64,000 nt of DNA from JBKPNJ01 sp963695705 (lineage in GTDB: Bacteria; Actinomycetota; Actinomycetes; Propionibacteriales; Nocardioidaceae), in assembly GCA_963695705.1 (NCBI GenBank), contig CAVOHB010000004.1:124001-188000 (forward strand). Direction: 5' to 3'. The position numbers and the translations under genes are program-made. Positions within the stretch are counted from its first letter, which is position 1. Every line of letters begins with the position of its first letter. Shown in pieces: positions 8,708-17,265 of the stretch. The notes below the pieces were generated by a model. It was not told the DNA's origin. It searched no databases and saw only the letters and a list, made by a program, of their open reading frames with translations.

Positions 8708-9124
8708 GATCCGGTCGGCCTTGACGTGGTGGTCGCGCGCGATCAGCCTGTCCATCGACGCCGGCTCGTCGCAGTCGGCGACCATCACCTCACAGGACCA
8801 GAAGTTGTCATCGTTCGCACCACGTCGGTGTTCCCAGCGGTGCTCCTGAGTCGGCGGGTGGACGAAGGCCTCCTGTGCGGCACTGAGCAACGTCCGCACG
8901 TGCCGCTCGGGCAGCCGTTCGTGTGGCCAAGCGTCGATGCCGTCGCCGACATCCACGGTGATCTCGCCGATGCACTTGAGAACGACACCGAGTTCGTCCT
9001 GGTAGTAGTACGGCTGCTCCGTGGGCGCGTGCAGCGTGATGCCCAACGGACACAACCGGGTGACGACCTGCTCGACGGTCTGTCCGGGATAGATGCTGGT
9101 AAGGCTGAACCAATAGGCAGGCAT
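8705..9124 (-). CDS. Hypothetical protein
   Basis: A 139-residue product from ATG 9124. It has a good purine-rich ribosome binding site (GGGGGAG, 9131-9137) seven bases upstream, which decides this start over an in-frame ATG further out. It opens MPAYWFSLTSIYPGQTVEQVV and contains ITVDVGDGIDAWPHERLPERH and DNDNFWSCEVMVADCDEP-like segments (the second reads ANDDNFWSCEVMVADCDE). It has no signal peptide and no transmembrane segment. I do not recognise the family. Neighbours give no functional context. Confidence 0.6.
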   Translation of the reverse strand: MPAYWFSLTSIYPGQTVEQVVTRLCPLGITLHAPTEQPYYYQDELGVVLKCIGEITVDVGDGIDAWPHERLPERHVRTLLSAAQEAFVHPPTQEHRWEHRRGANDDNFWSCEVMVADCDEPASMDRLIARDHHVKADRI

Positions 9125-9441
9125 AGCGCCCTCCCCCAGAGCCCGGCCGGCGAATGCTCGCCACGCTGTCCCGCTGGTGGGAGCCCCTCCCATACCCCGA
9201 TGACAGACGCCTGGGTTGGAGCCCCGCTGGGCAAGTGCCGAGTCTCGTGTGCCTTGCCTTGGCGCAAGTCTTGCAAGGGCAAGGACTGATCGAGGTGAAA
9301 CAGCGGCAATCGCTACGCGCGCTCACTGTGCGTCGCTGACGGCACTGGTGGTCGCCTCGACGACGAACGCCGGGTACGGCGTCGGACTGAGGCACTACCC
9401 GGCGTTCGACTGGGTTTATCGTGAGTGGTTACCCGGGGCGC
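9125..9441. other. Non-coding gap with two inverted repeats
   Basis: No convincing gene. It holds an imperfect inverted repeat at 9252-9284 (CCTTGCCTTG against CAAGGGCAAGG, one bulge) and the terminator-like hairpin at 9364-9408. Confidence 0.5.
9364..9408 (-). terminator. Probable terminator of the DUF5122 gene
   Basis: A perfect 13-bp inverted repeat, CGAACGCCGGGTA (9364-9376) against TACCCGGCGTTCG (9396-9408), with a 19-nt loop. It lies 34 bp after the stop codon of the minus-strand gene ending at 9442. There is no T run, as is common in high-GC genomes. Confidence 0.65.
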
Positions 9442-11403
9442 TCAGCCGGCGTAGAGGAACATGCCCTTCGCGCGCCAGTCCTTGCCGCCGCTCACATCGG
9501 CAGCCGACCCGGAGATGGTCCCGTTGCTCCACTGGACCTCGTTGAGGTGACCGGTGACGCTGGACCCGACGTAGAGGTTGCCGCCGGTGAGGAACATCCC
9601 TGACGTGCCGCCGAAGTCGATGCCGTTGCCGTTCGCTGGGCCGTTGAAACGGACTGCCCCGACGATCTGGCTCTGCGGGGTGAAGTACCGGTAGTAGAGC
9701 TGCGACTGTCCGGACAGCGAGTAGTAGAGCCGACCGGCCGACTTGTCGTAGAACACCCCGGTGAGGTTGGGAATCTCGTTGCCGAAGTCGGTCAGGCCGT
9801 AAAGGTTGACATTCGCAGCCGGACCGAAGGTGGTGCCGTTGTACGTCCGGGCCTTGAGCGTGCCGTCCGACCATCCCGTGTAGAGGGTGTTGTCGATCAT
9901 CACGGCCCCCCGGGCGCTGCTCCACGTCTGTCCGCCATCGGCAGCCGGCTGGTCCGTGGCAGTAATGCCGTCGTAGTCGCGGTCGATGACACCGTTGCCT
10001 GCCTGGCCCAGCAGGTACACGTCTCCGGGCAGTGACCCGGTGTTCTCGGCGGGCATGGTGAACCCGCCGGTGAGCGGGAAGAACGCGATCCGCTTGCGGA
10101 TCTCGCCGCCGGTGTGGTTGGTGTCGTGGCCGACCCAGAGGCCGGCGGTCGTCGGCAGGAACTCCCAGACGCCCACCCCTCGGTCACGACCAGGATTCCA
10201 GGTGGTCGGAAGCCCGTTGCGTGGGTCGAGCGCCGCCAGGCCCTGCCGGCCCACCGCACCCTGTCCGGCTGAGTCGGCGTTGAAGGGGTTGTTCATCCAC
10301 CGGAAGTGCCCGCCGACGTAGATGATCGGGCCGGTTACCTTGACCTGCGTGAACGTGTCGCCACCGCTGTAGTCGACCCAGCTGGGGTTCTGCCCTGCCG
10401 ACTCGTTGGTCGGGCCGAGCTCCCAGCGCGACGCGGTATCGCAGAGCGTTCCGGAACCGACGCCGCCGGCCTGCGCACCGGTGGCGACGACGGCCATGTA
10501 GGTGCCCGAGGGGGCGATGTCAACATCGCGTAGGTAGGTGTCGAAGACGGAGGCGCAGTTGGTGGTGTAGCGCTGTGTGGCCCAGGGGCTCAAGGTCGCC
10601 GTCGGGCCGGTGAGGTCGAGTTTCACGATCTGCGGCCGACTCTCACCGTTGACGGTCCTGAAGTTGCCGACCGCGACCAACGCCGAGCCGTTGTCGCTGA
10701 TGTCGAAGTGCTTGATGCCGAGGGTCCCGCCGTTCCACGTGTCGGTGAAGCTCACGTCGAGTGTGTTGGTGTCTGCTCCGGTGAGCGGGTTGAGTGCGGC
10801 GAGAAGGGTGTGAGGCTGTTTTGCCACGGTGGTGAAGCCCCCACTGATGTACAGCTTGGAGTTGACCAGCTGCATGTCGGAGAGGCCGCCGTTCAGGGCC
10901 GGGGACTTGAACGTCGTCACCACGGCGCCGGTGGTCGCGTTGATGCGCGCGACCTTTCCGGTTCTCGCTACACCGTTGACCTTGCTGAACAGGCCTCCGA
11001 TGAAGACCGTGCCGTCACCGGCGTCGACCACCTCGCTGACCTCCGCCGTGCCGACGTTGGGCGCGAAGGCAGTGTCGATCGCGCCAGTCGCCGCATCGAA
11101 CGCGAAGATGCTGTTGCGGGTGAACGTCGCGCCGCCGGCCGAGGCGGGCGCGGTCACCGAAGTGAACTTGCCTACGGCGATGATCCGGCTGCCGATCTGG
11201 ACCATCGACTCGACCTTCCCCTGGTTCACGTTCGGGGTGACGTTGCTCGGGTCAATGGATACGACGCTGGCGTGGGTCGGCTCGGCGCCGTGCGCGGGTA
11301 GCGCGACACTGGCGACGAACGCGGCGGTGACGAGGGCTGTCCCGCCGGCGACAAGGCGGGTACGACGCCGCATGGATCCGACGCGCAAAGAGTTGGATGA
11401 CAC
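9442..11403 (-). CDS. Secreted DUF5122 (delta-60 repeat) beta-propeller protein
   Basis: The 653-residue product starts at GTG 11403, five bases after a GGGAG. It has a signal peptide at about 10-40 (MRRRTRLVAGG, a hydrophobic core, then PAHGAEP). Residues 50-400 carry repeated DUF5122-like units: IGSRIIAVGKFTSV, DGTVFIGGLFSKVNGVARTG, NSKLYISGGFTTV and GPIIYVGGHFRWM. The C-terminal 200 residues hold more WxxGTLKARTYNG-type propeller blades. No catalytic motif, LPXTG signal or membrane anchor is visible, so it is probably released or wall-associated. Its leader contains a terminator-like hairpin plus a possible antiterminator, and a BldD-box-like dyad lies 102-115 bp upstream. This suggests regulated surface expression. 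Confidence 0.8.
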   Translation of the reverse strand: MSSNSLRVGSMRRRTRLVAGGTALVTAAFVASVALPAHGAEPTHASVVSIDPSNVTPNVNQGKVESMVQIGSRIIAVGKFTSVTAPASAGGATFTRNSIFAFDAATGAIDTAFAPNVGTAEVSEVVDAGDGTVFIGGLFSKVNGVARTGKVARINATTGAVVTTFKSPALNGGLSDMQLVNSKLYISGGFTTVAKQPHTLLAALNPLTGADTNTLDVSFTDTWNGGTLGIKHFDISDNGSALVAVGNFRTVNGESRPQIVKLDLTGPTATLSPWATQRYTTNCASVFDTYLRDVDIAPSGTYMAVVATGAQAGGVGSGTLCDTASRWELGPTNESAGQNPSWVDYSGGDTFTQVKVTGPIIYVGGHFRWMNNPFNADSAGQGAVGRQGLAALDPRNGLPTTWNPGRDRGVGVWEFLPTTAGLWVGHDTNHTGGEIRKRIAFFPLTGGFTMPAENTGSLPGDVYLLGQAGNGVIDRDYDGITATDQPAADGGQTWSSARGAVMIDNTLYTGWSDGTLKARTYNGTTFGPAANVNLYGLTDFGNEIPNLTGVFYDKSAGRLYYSLSGQSQLYYRYFTPQSQIVGAVRFNGPANGNGIDFGGTSGMFLTGGNLYVGSSVTGHLNEVQWSNGTISGSAADVSGGKDWRAKGMFLYAG

Positions 11404-11414
11404 GCATACTCCCG

Positions 11415-11489
11415 AAAAAAGTGGTTCGTGGCCGAACCGTCTAGCTCCATGTTGAGGGCCGAGGCAGGCGCACCCGTGCCACGTTCGGC
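11415..11489 (-). promoter_or_regulatory. Attenuator-like leader of the DUF5122 gene
   Basis: On the gene strand, GGTTCG-GCCA-CGAACC (11438-11423) forms a perfect 6-bp hairpin followed by ACTTTTTT (11422-11415), just ahead of the ribosome binding site. An upstream GCCGAAC (11489-11483) can pair with the GTTCGGC of the hairpin's 5' side and would block it. This is the layout of a transcription attenuator. No known riboswitch aptamer is recognised in between. Confidence 0.4.
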
Positions 11490-11504
11490 TAATCGCTGCG
11501 TCTA

Positions 11505-11518
11505 ATTACTTAGAGTAG
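11505..11518 (-). promoter_or_regulatory. BldD-box-like dyad upstream of DUF5122 gene
   Basis: Plus-strand ATTACTTAGAGTAG; on the gene strand CTACTCTAAGTAAT. It has TACT/AGTA arms around a 3-base centre and 7 of 9 fixed BldD-box positions in either orientation. It lies 102-115 bp upstream of the start. Confidence 0.4.
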
Positions 11519-11635
11519 TCGATAAGCAGCGAGTAAGCAGAGCTCAAGGGGCCTGAGCGTACTAAACTACTCGTGGTTATCAAATCCGGTTGCTCTGCGT
11601 GCAAATCAGCCTATGGACCCGAGGCGGTGCCCCGG

Positions 11636-12982
11636 CTAGCTACGCGGTGCGTTGGCGCCCAGCGCCGCGGCGAGCAGTGCTGCGCGCTCGGTGATCCTCG
11701 CGCGTGCGCTACCCCGGGCTTGTCCCAGCTGGCTCTCGGCCAGCTCGATGGCCCGCCAGCCCTCCCAGCTGACCGCCGTCACGCCACGCTGGGCAAGCAG
11801 GCTGGGCAGCCCGTCGGGATCCCGGATCGGCGCCGGCGGGAGCAACGGCGCGTCTTCGAGGATGGCAGCCACGGTCTCGCGTGCGTCGTGCTTGTTGGTT
11901 CCGATCACCCCGGTTGGTCCGCGCTTGATCCAGCCCGCGACGTAGAGACCGCTGACCGGTTCGTCGTCGAGCAGTACCCTACCGGCGGCGTTCGGGACGA
12001 TCCCACTGCTGTCGTCGAACGGTACCGCCGGCATCGGCAGACCCCGGTAGCCGACAGAACGCAGAACCATCTGGGCGTCGACGGTCGAGAGGGTGCCGGT
12101 GCCGACGACCTGGCCTTCGACCAGCCCGGTCTGCTCCAGCCGGACACCGGTCACCAGTGGGTCGCCGAGCACTTCCACCGGTCGCTGCCAGAAGCGCACA
12201 TGCAGCCGGCGCGGCCGACCACTGGGCTGGCGCGCCGCCCAGCCGCGCAGAACCTCGACGTTGCGGCGTGCCGCCGGGGTGGTGGCCAGCAGCTGTTCGC
12301 TCGCTTCGTCGAGCTCGAGCTCGGCCGGGTCGACCAGTACGTCCGCGTTGGCGATCTCACCGAGCTCGCGAAGCTCCTTGGTCGTGAACTTCGCCTGAGC
12401 CGGCCCTCGCCGACCGATCATGTGGATGTCGGTGACGCGGCTGCTGTCGAGTACCGCGAGAACGTGATCAGGGATATCCGTTGACCGCAGGTCGTCCGCG
12501 GTCTTCGCCAGCAGCCGGACCACGTTGACGGCGACGTTGCCCACTCCGACGACGGCGACGCTCGTCGCATCGAGAGTGAACGCATCGAGCGCGGCGTCGG
12601 GATGACCGTTGTACCAGGCGACGAACTCGGTGGCCGAGAAGCTGCCCGGCAGATCCTCACCCGGCACGCCTAGCCGGCGGTCGACGGCGGCTCCGCTCGC
12701 GACCAGGATGGCGTCGTAGTAGTCGTGCAGCTCCTCCAGGCTGACGTCGGTACCGACGTCGACATTGCCCAGAAAGCGCACTTCGGGATCCTCGAGGACG
12801 CTGCTCAGTGCCGCGCTGATGGACCGGATCTTCGGGTGGTCGGGGGCGACGCCGTAGCGGACCAGGCCGAACGGGCAGGGCAACCGGTCGAGTACGTCTA
12901 TGGCAACATCCCCATGCCGGGTCAGCGCCTCCGCTGCGTAGATACCAGCGGGCCCGGAACCGATGATGGCTACCCGCAGCAC
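11636..12982 (-). CDS. fprA: Ferredoxin--NADP reductase, FprA type
   Basis: The product is an FAD flavoprotein of the adrenodoxin-reductase/FprA family that moves electrons between NADPH and ferredoxin. From GTG 12982 it opens VLRVAIIGSGPAGIYAAEAL, the FAD GxGxxG fold. Next come RLPCPFGLVRYGVAPDHPKI, the NADP-binding VAVVGVGNVAVNVVRLL, and the family signature GWIKRGPTGVIGTNKHDA near residue 360. Length, about 448 residues, is normal. The frame is open upstream to 13102, but homology starts at the GTG. It is monocistronic. No ferredoxin gene is adjacent; likely partners are cytochrome P450 or other ferredoxin-dependent enzymes elsewhere. Confidence 0.9.
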   Translation of the reverse strand: MLRVAIIGSGPAGIYAAEALTRHGDVAIDVLDRLPCPFGLVRYGVAPDHPKIRSISAALSSVLEDPEVRFLGNVDVGTDVSLEELHDYYDAILVASGAAVDRRLGVPGEDLPGSFSATEFVAWYNGHPDAALDAFTLDATSVAVVGVGNVAVNVVRLLAKTADDLRSTDIPDHVLAVLDSSRVTDIHMIGRRGPAQAKFTTKELRELGEIANADVLVDPAELELDEASEQLLATTPAARRNVEVLRGWAARQPSGRPRRLHVRFWQRPVEVLGDPLVTGVRLEQTGLVEGQVVGTGTLSTVDAQMVLRSVGYRGLPMPAVPFDDSSGIVPNAAGRVLLDDEPVSGLYVAGWIKRGPTGVIGTNKHDARETVAAILEDAPLLPPAPIRDPDGLPSLLAQRGVTAVSWEGWRAIELAESQLGQARGSARARITERAALLAAALGANAPRS

Positions 12983-13607
12983 GCTGCGTCTCTTGCTCTC
13001 GGGACCGCGGAAGAGGACAGCGAAACGTGAGCTGCGCCGGCGGCTCGCGGTTCGGTCGTCATCGGACAGTAGGTTACTCAAAGCCGGGTGGTCGCTCGTC
13101 ACCTACCACGCTGGTCACGCTCCACGGTGGTGCCGCGCAGCTGGTCACCTCCCACGCTGCACATCAGACGCCGGTCGCCTGCCAGGGGCCGGCACCGTCC
13201 GCCACGGCCGGCACTTGCGCCGGGAGCGCGGCTGAACGGATCAGCCACCGGCCTCTCAGACACTGACATGACGCCAACGATGGTTCGGACGGCGATGTGT
13301 GGAGGATCTTCGTCAACACAAACGCGACATCCACCACGAACCGGCCGTTCAAGTGGCCACTGCGCCCCGACCGAGTTCGGAGCGCCGGAACGTCGGGGAC
13401 AGTTCCTCGGACACTCACGGCTGACGCGCTCATCCGCTCTCCCGCCCTGGGACGACGAGTGGCCGGACGAACCCGATAATCTTGACTTTGAGCACACGAT
13501 ACGTCACTCTAAGTAACACACCCTTTGTCTGTTCGGCCGCCGAGGGACGGCCCGCCCATTCGGGAGAGGGCTAGGCGCTGCGGCGCAACGCACAAAGGAG
13601 TCTCTCG
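12983..13607. other. Long divergent intergenic region before chemosensory operon
   Basis: 625 bp without a convincing gene. Frames on both strands are Arg/Ser-rich shadows. It contains TTGACT (near 13485), the BldD-box-like dyad at 13504-13517, and an AAGGAG ribosome binding site just before 13608. I looked for a GEMM (c-di-GMP-I) riboswitch and saw none. Confidence 0.6.
13504..13517 (+). promoter_or_regulatory. BldD-box-like dyad upstream of chemosensory operon
   Basis: TCACTCTAAGTAAC matches 8 of 9 fixed positions of the BldD box, the best of three copies in this window. It lies 91-104 bp before the first receptor gene, close to a TTGACT that could be a -35 element. Confidence 0.45.
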
Positions 13608-15782
13608 GTGAGCAAGGCATCAAACCTCATACGACGGGGTGTGCGCTATCGCTATCGCCTGGTCGCGGCGATGCTGCTGGTGTCGGTGCCGCTGATGATC
13701 GGGCTGGCGTGGCTGCTGACAACCGCGGCGACGTCGAGTCTCACCTCGGCGGCCCAGGACCGCGGCGGCAACGTGGCGCGGGCGGTGACCCTGCACCTGG
13801 AGGACTGGGTCTCCGAACGGCGCGAGCAGGTGACGCTGGTCGCCACCGAGGCATCCGGCCGGCTGGATGACCCCGCGGTCGCCAGGCTGTTGACCGGTGT
13901 CCAGGCGGCAGCCCAGGACTTCGTGGCCGTGCAGATCCTCGACCTGCGAGGAAACGTCGTGGCCACCAGCCGACCCGGCTTCAGCCTCGGAGCCGCGAGC
14001 CAGGGTTGGTTCAGGGCCGCCAGCTCCGGCAAGCCGGCCCTCACCTCGATGGTCGCCCGCGGAGACCGGATCCAATGGGTGATGGCCGAGCCCATCCTCG
14101 GGCCTGACGGCCGACCCGACGGAGTCGTCGCGGCGGACCTGAACTCCGCGGTGCTCGCCGACCTGCTCAACCCCGAGCTCGACAAGGGCACCGAAGTCGT
14201 CGCCGTCGACTCCCAGCATCGACTCCTCTACGACACCGCCATGGGACCCATCAGCACCCCCAAGGCCCTACTGGCCGCCGGATCGCTGGGAAGCACCATC
14301 GACAACGCCGCGACCCGCGCGGCCACCGAGACAGGAGACTTCGGCGCGACGAGATTCACCGACGCACACGGGCATGACGTCATCGGCGGCTACGACGTCG
14401 TCGACGACCTCGACTGGACGATCGTCGCCCAAGATGCCGCCACCACCGTCCTCGCCCCCGTCGCGCACCAACGCAACCGCGCGATTCTCATCGTCATTCT
14501 CGGCAGCCTCCTCGCCATAGCCGCCGCCCTGACGTTCGGCACCCGAGAGGCGAGGAAGCTGCGGGCGATGGCCGACGAGACGAGTGCATCGGGAGTGGAC
14601 GTCAATTCCGCGGCGGCGGAGTTGTCGGCGTCGTCGGACGAACTGGCGGCGACCACCACCCAGCAGAGCGCCGCGGTCACCCAGGCCACCTCGACCACCG
14701 AGGAGCTCGCCCGCGCCTCCGCAGCCATCGCCGACACCGTCGACGACGTCGCCAGCCAGACCGCCGAGACCAAAGACAACCTCGAACAGGCCGAGGCCGA
14801 CATCACCCTGTCCAGCGAACGAACCCTCGCCCTGGCCCACAAGGTCAACGACATCGACGCGCTGCTCGACCTGATCAACGAGATCGCCGACCAGACCAAC
14901 CTGCTGGCCCTCAACGCCGCCATCGAAGCCGCCCGCGCCGGCGAGAACGGCCTCGGGTTCGCCGTCGTCGCCGACGAAGTACGCCGCCTCGCCGAACGGT
15001 CGAAAACCTCAGCCGGCGAAATCAACACCATCATCCGAGCCGTCCAAGGCGAAACCAACGCCACCGTGATGGCGATGGAAAAAGGCGCCAAACAGATGCA
15101 ACGCGGCCTGATGCTCCTCGAAGCCGTCACCGACGCCAACGCCCAAGTACGGATGACCACCCAACAACAACGCAGCGCCACCTCACAAGTCGTCGAAACC
15201 ATGGAACAACTCACCGACTCCAGCCGCCAAGTCTCCGCCACCGCCGACCAGATCGCCTCCGCCGCCGGCAACCTCGCCGACCTCGCCGGCAACCTCGAAA
15301 GCAACGCCACGGCAGCCAGGGGCAGGTACTGGATGGCCGAAGCCATGCTCTCCGGCTGGTGGCGCCTGCGGCGCCGATTCGGCGTGCGCCTGGTGGCGGC
15401 GATGTTGGTGGTGTCGGTGCCGTTGATGGTGGTGCTGGCGTGGCTGCTGACGCCGTGCGTCGTCGTCGAGCCTGACGACGGCGGCCCAGGACCGGGTGAG
15501 CAACGTCGCCCGGGCGGTGACCCTGCACCTGGAGGACTGGCTCTCCGAACGGCGCGAGCAGCTCGACGGCTGATCGCCACCGAGGCGTCCGGCCGGCTGG
15601 ACAGCCCCGCGGCTGGCCACGCTGCTGACCGGTGTCCAGCGGTCAGCCCAGGACTACGAGCTCATCGCAGATCGCTCGACCTGCACGGAAAGGTGCTGGC
15701 CTCCAGCCGACCGGGCACCAGCTTCGCCGGCCCGCGGCCAGGACTGGTTCCGCGACCGCCAGCTCCGGCAAGCCCGCACTGA
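13608..15782 (+). CDS. Methyl-accepting chemotaxis protein 1 (dCache-like sensor), read-through into receptor 2
   Basis: GTG 13608 follows AAGGAG. Residues 17-40 form TM1. Residues 45-285 are an extracytoplasmic dCache-type sensor (FVAVQILDLRGNVVATS, WFRAASSGKPALTS, PILGPDGRPDGVVAADL). TM2 is about 288-306. The cytoplasmic signalling hairpin has its conserved tip EIADQTNLLALNAAIEAARA near residues 425-444. There is no HAMP domain: TM2 is followed by only about 20 residues before the signalling helix, whereas receptor 2 has one. Receptor 1 similarity ends near 15310. The frame has no stop and runs directly into the N terminus of receptor 2 (ATG 15333), then through frameshifted sequence to 15782. 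By analogy with WspA this is the input receptor. Confidence 0.75.
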   Translation: MSKASNLIRRGVRYRYRLVAAMLLVSVPLMIGLAWLLTTAATSSLTSAAQDRGGNVARAVTLHLEDWVSERREQVTLVATEASGRLDDPAVARLLTGVQAAAQDFVAVQILDLRGNVVATSRPGFSLGAASQGWFRAASSGKPALTSMVARGDRIQWVMAEPILGPDGRPDGVVAADLNSAVLADLLNPELDKGTEVVAVDSQHRLLYDTAMGPISTPKALLAAGSLGSTIDNAATRAATETGDFGATRFTDAHGHDVIGGYDVVDDLDWTIVAQDAATTVLAPVAHQRNRAILIVILGSLLAIAAALTFGTREARKLRAMADETSASGVDVNSAAAELSASSDELAATTTQQSAAVTQATSTTEELARASAAIADTVDDVASQTAETKDNLEQAEADITLSSERTLALAHKVNDIDALLDLINEIADQTNLLALNAAIEAARAGENGLGFAVVADEVRRLAERSKTSAGEINTIIRAVQGETNATVMAMEKGAKQMQRGLMLLEAVTDANAQVRMTTQQQRSATSQVVETMEQLTDSSRQVSATADQIASAAGNLADLAGNLESNATAARGRYWMAEAMLSGWWRLRRRFGVRLVAAMLVVSVPLMVVLAWLLTPCVVVEPDDGGPGPGEQRRPGGDPAPGGLALRTARAARRLIATEASGRLDSPAAGHAADRCPAVSPGLRAHRRSLDLHGKVLASSRPGTSFAGPRPGLVPRPPAPASPH
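14597..15305 (+). repeat. Direct repeat, copy 1: MCP signalling module
   Basis: About 709 bp encoding the receptor 1 signalling hairpin, nearly identical to 16475-17183 at an offset of 1878 bp. Most differences are silent third-position changes. The flanking sensor segments are homologous but far less similar, which suggests recent gene conversion or duplication. Confidence 0.8.
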
Positions 15783-17260
15783 CCTCGCTGGTCCACGCGA
15801 CGACCAGATCGCAGTGGGTCATGGCCGAGCCCCGTCTCGACGCGCGACGGACGACCCGAAGGAGTCGTGGCCGCGGAACCTGAGCTTCGCCGAGCTGGCC
15901 GACCTGCTGAACCCCGAGCTCGACAAGGGCAGCGAGGTGATCGCCGTCGACAGCCGCCGGCGCCCTGCTCTACGACACCGACATGGGCGACGTCACCAGC
16001 GACGCCGCCCTGCTCGCCGCCGGCGTCACTGAGAAGCACCATCGACAACACCGCGATCCAGCAGTCAGGCCGCCGAGACCGGAGAACCCGGCGCCACCCG
16101 GTTCACCGACGAGCACGGCCACGACATCATCGGCGGCTACGACCGTCATCGACGACCTCGGCTGGGTCGATCCTCGGTCCAAGACCCCCGCCGACCATCG
16201 TCCTCGCCCCCGTCGCACACCAACGCAACCGCGCCATCCTCATCGTCGCCCTCGGCACCCTCCTCGCCATCGCGGTCGTCGATCGTCCTGGCCGCGCGGA
16301 CGACCCGGCCGATCCGCCGGTTGACGGAGGCCGCGCGGCAGGCCGCAGGCGGCGACCTGGCGGTCCGGGTCGAGCCGGAGGGATCGAGCGAGCTCGTCGA
16401 TCCTCGGCGAGTCGTTCAACGCCATGCTGGACACGTCGCAGCGCCTCGTCGAACAGGTCACGACCGCCGGGGTGGAGGTCAATTCCGCGGCGGCGGAGTT
16501 GTCGGCGTCGTCGGAGGAGCTGGCGGCGACCACCACCCAGCAGAGCGCCGCGGTCACCCAGGCCACCTCGACCACCGAGGAGCTCGCCCGCGCCTCCGCA
16601 GCCATCGCCGACACCGTCGACGAGGTGGCCACCCAGACCGCCGAGACCAAGGACAACCTCGAGCAGGCCGAGGCCGACATCGCCCTGTCCAGCGAACGAA
16701 CCCTCGCCCTGGCCCACAAGGTCAACGACATCGACGCGCTGCTCGACCTGATCAACGAGATCGCCGACCAGACCAACCTGCTGGCCCTCAACGCCGCCAT
16801 CGAAGCCGCCCGCGCCGGCGAGAACGGCCTCGGGTTCGCCGTCGTCGCCGACGAGGTACGCCGCCTCGCCGAACGGTCGAAGACCTCAGCCGGCGAGATC
16901 AACACCATCATCCGAGCCGTCCAAGGCGAGACCAACGCCACCGTGATGGCGATGGAGAAGGGCGCCAAACAGATGCAACGCGGCCTGATGCTGCTCGAAG
17001 CCGTCACCGACGCCAACGCCCAGGTACGGATGACCACCCAACAACAACGCAGCGCCACCTCCCAGGTCGTCGAGACCATGGAACAGCTCACCGACTCCAG
17101 CCGCCAGGTCTCCGCCACCGCCGACCAGATCGCCTCCGCCGCCGGCAACCTCGCCGACCTCGCCGGCAACCTCGAAAGCAGCGCCAAGACGGCGACAGCC
17201 GCGAACGGCGTCAACGGCACGAGCAACGGCGTCGACGCCACCAGCAACGGACACGGCTGA
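15333..17260 (+). pseudogene. Methyl-accepting chemotaxis protein 2, multiply frameshifted
   Basis: The N terminus (MAEAMLSGWWRLRRRFGVRLVAAMLVVSVPLM, given in part) and a dCache-type sensor can be followed across all three frames between 15333 and 16420. Pieces include NVARAVTLHLEDW, LIATEASGRLDSP, ASSGKPALTSLV and IIGGYD. At least ten single-base indels, mostly extra bases, break the frame. From 16424 the frame is intact: a HAMP (LTEAARQAAGGDLAVRVEP in the frame before, then FNAMLDTSQRLVEQV) and the complete signalling hairpin to 17260. The conserved residues survive in each fragment, so the gene may be intact in the organism. It overlaps the read-through end of receptor 1. Confidence 0.7.
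16475..17183 (+). repeat. Direct repeat, copy 2: MCP signalling module
   Basis: Second copy of the receptor signalling module described at 14597-15305. It encodes an almost identical hairpin region with differences such as Asp/Glu at the start and Ile-Ala/Ile-Thr changes. Confidence 0.8.
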
Positions 17261-17265
17261 CCGTC

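Noticed and set aside
13099..13497. Minus-strand open frame of 132 residues between fprA and the receptor gene.
   Set aside because: Low-complexity Arg/Ser/Gly sequence, no ribosome binding site and no family resemblance.
13518..13607. A c-di-GMP (GEMM) riboswitch in the leader of the chemosensory operon.
   Set aside because: The conserved GCAAA and tetraloop-receptor parts are missing; only short GC hairpins are possible.
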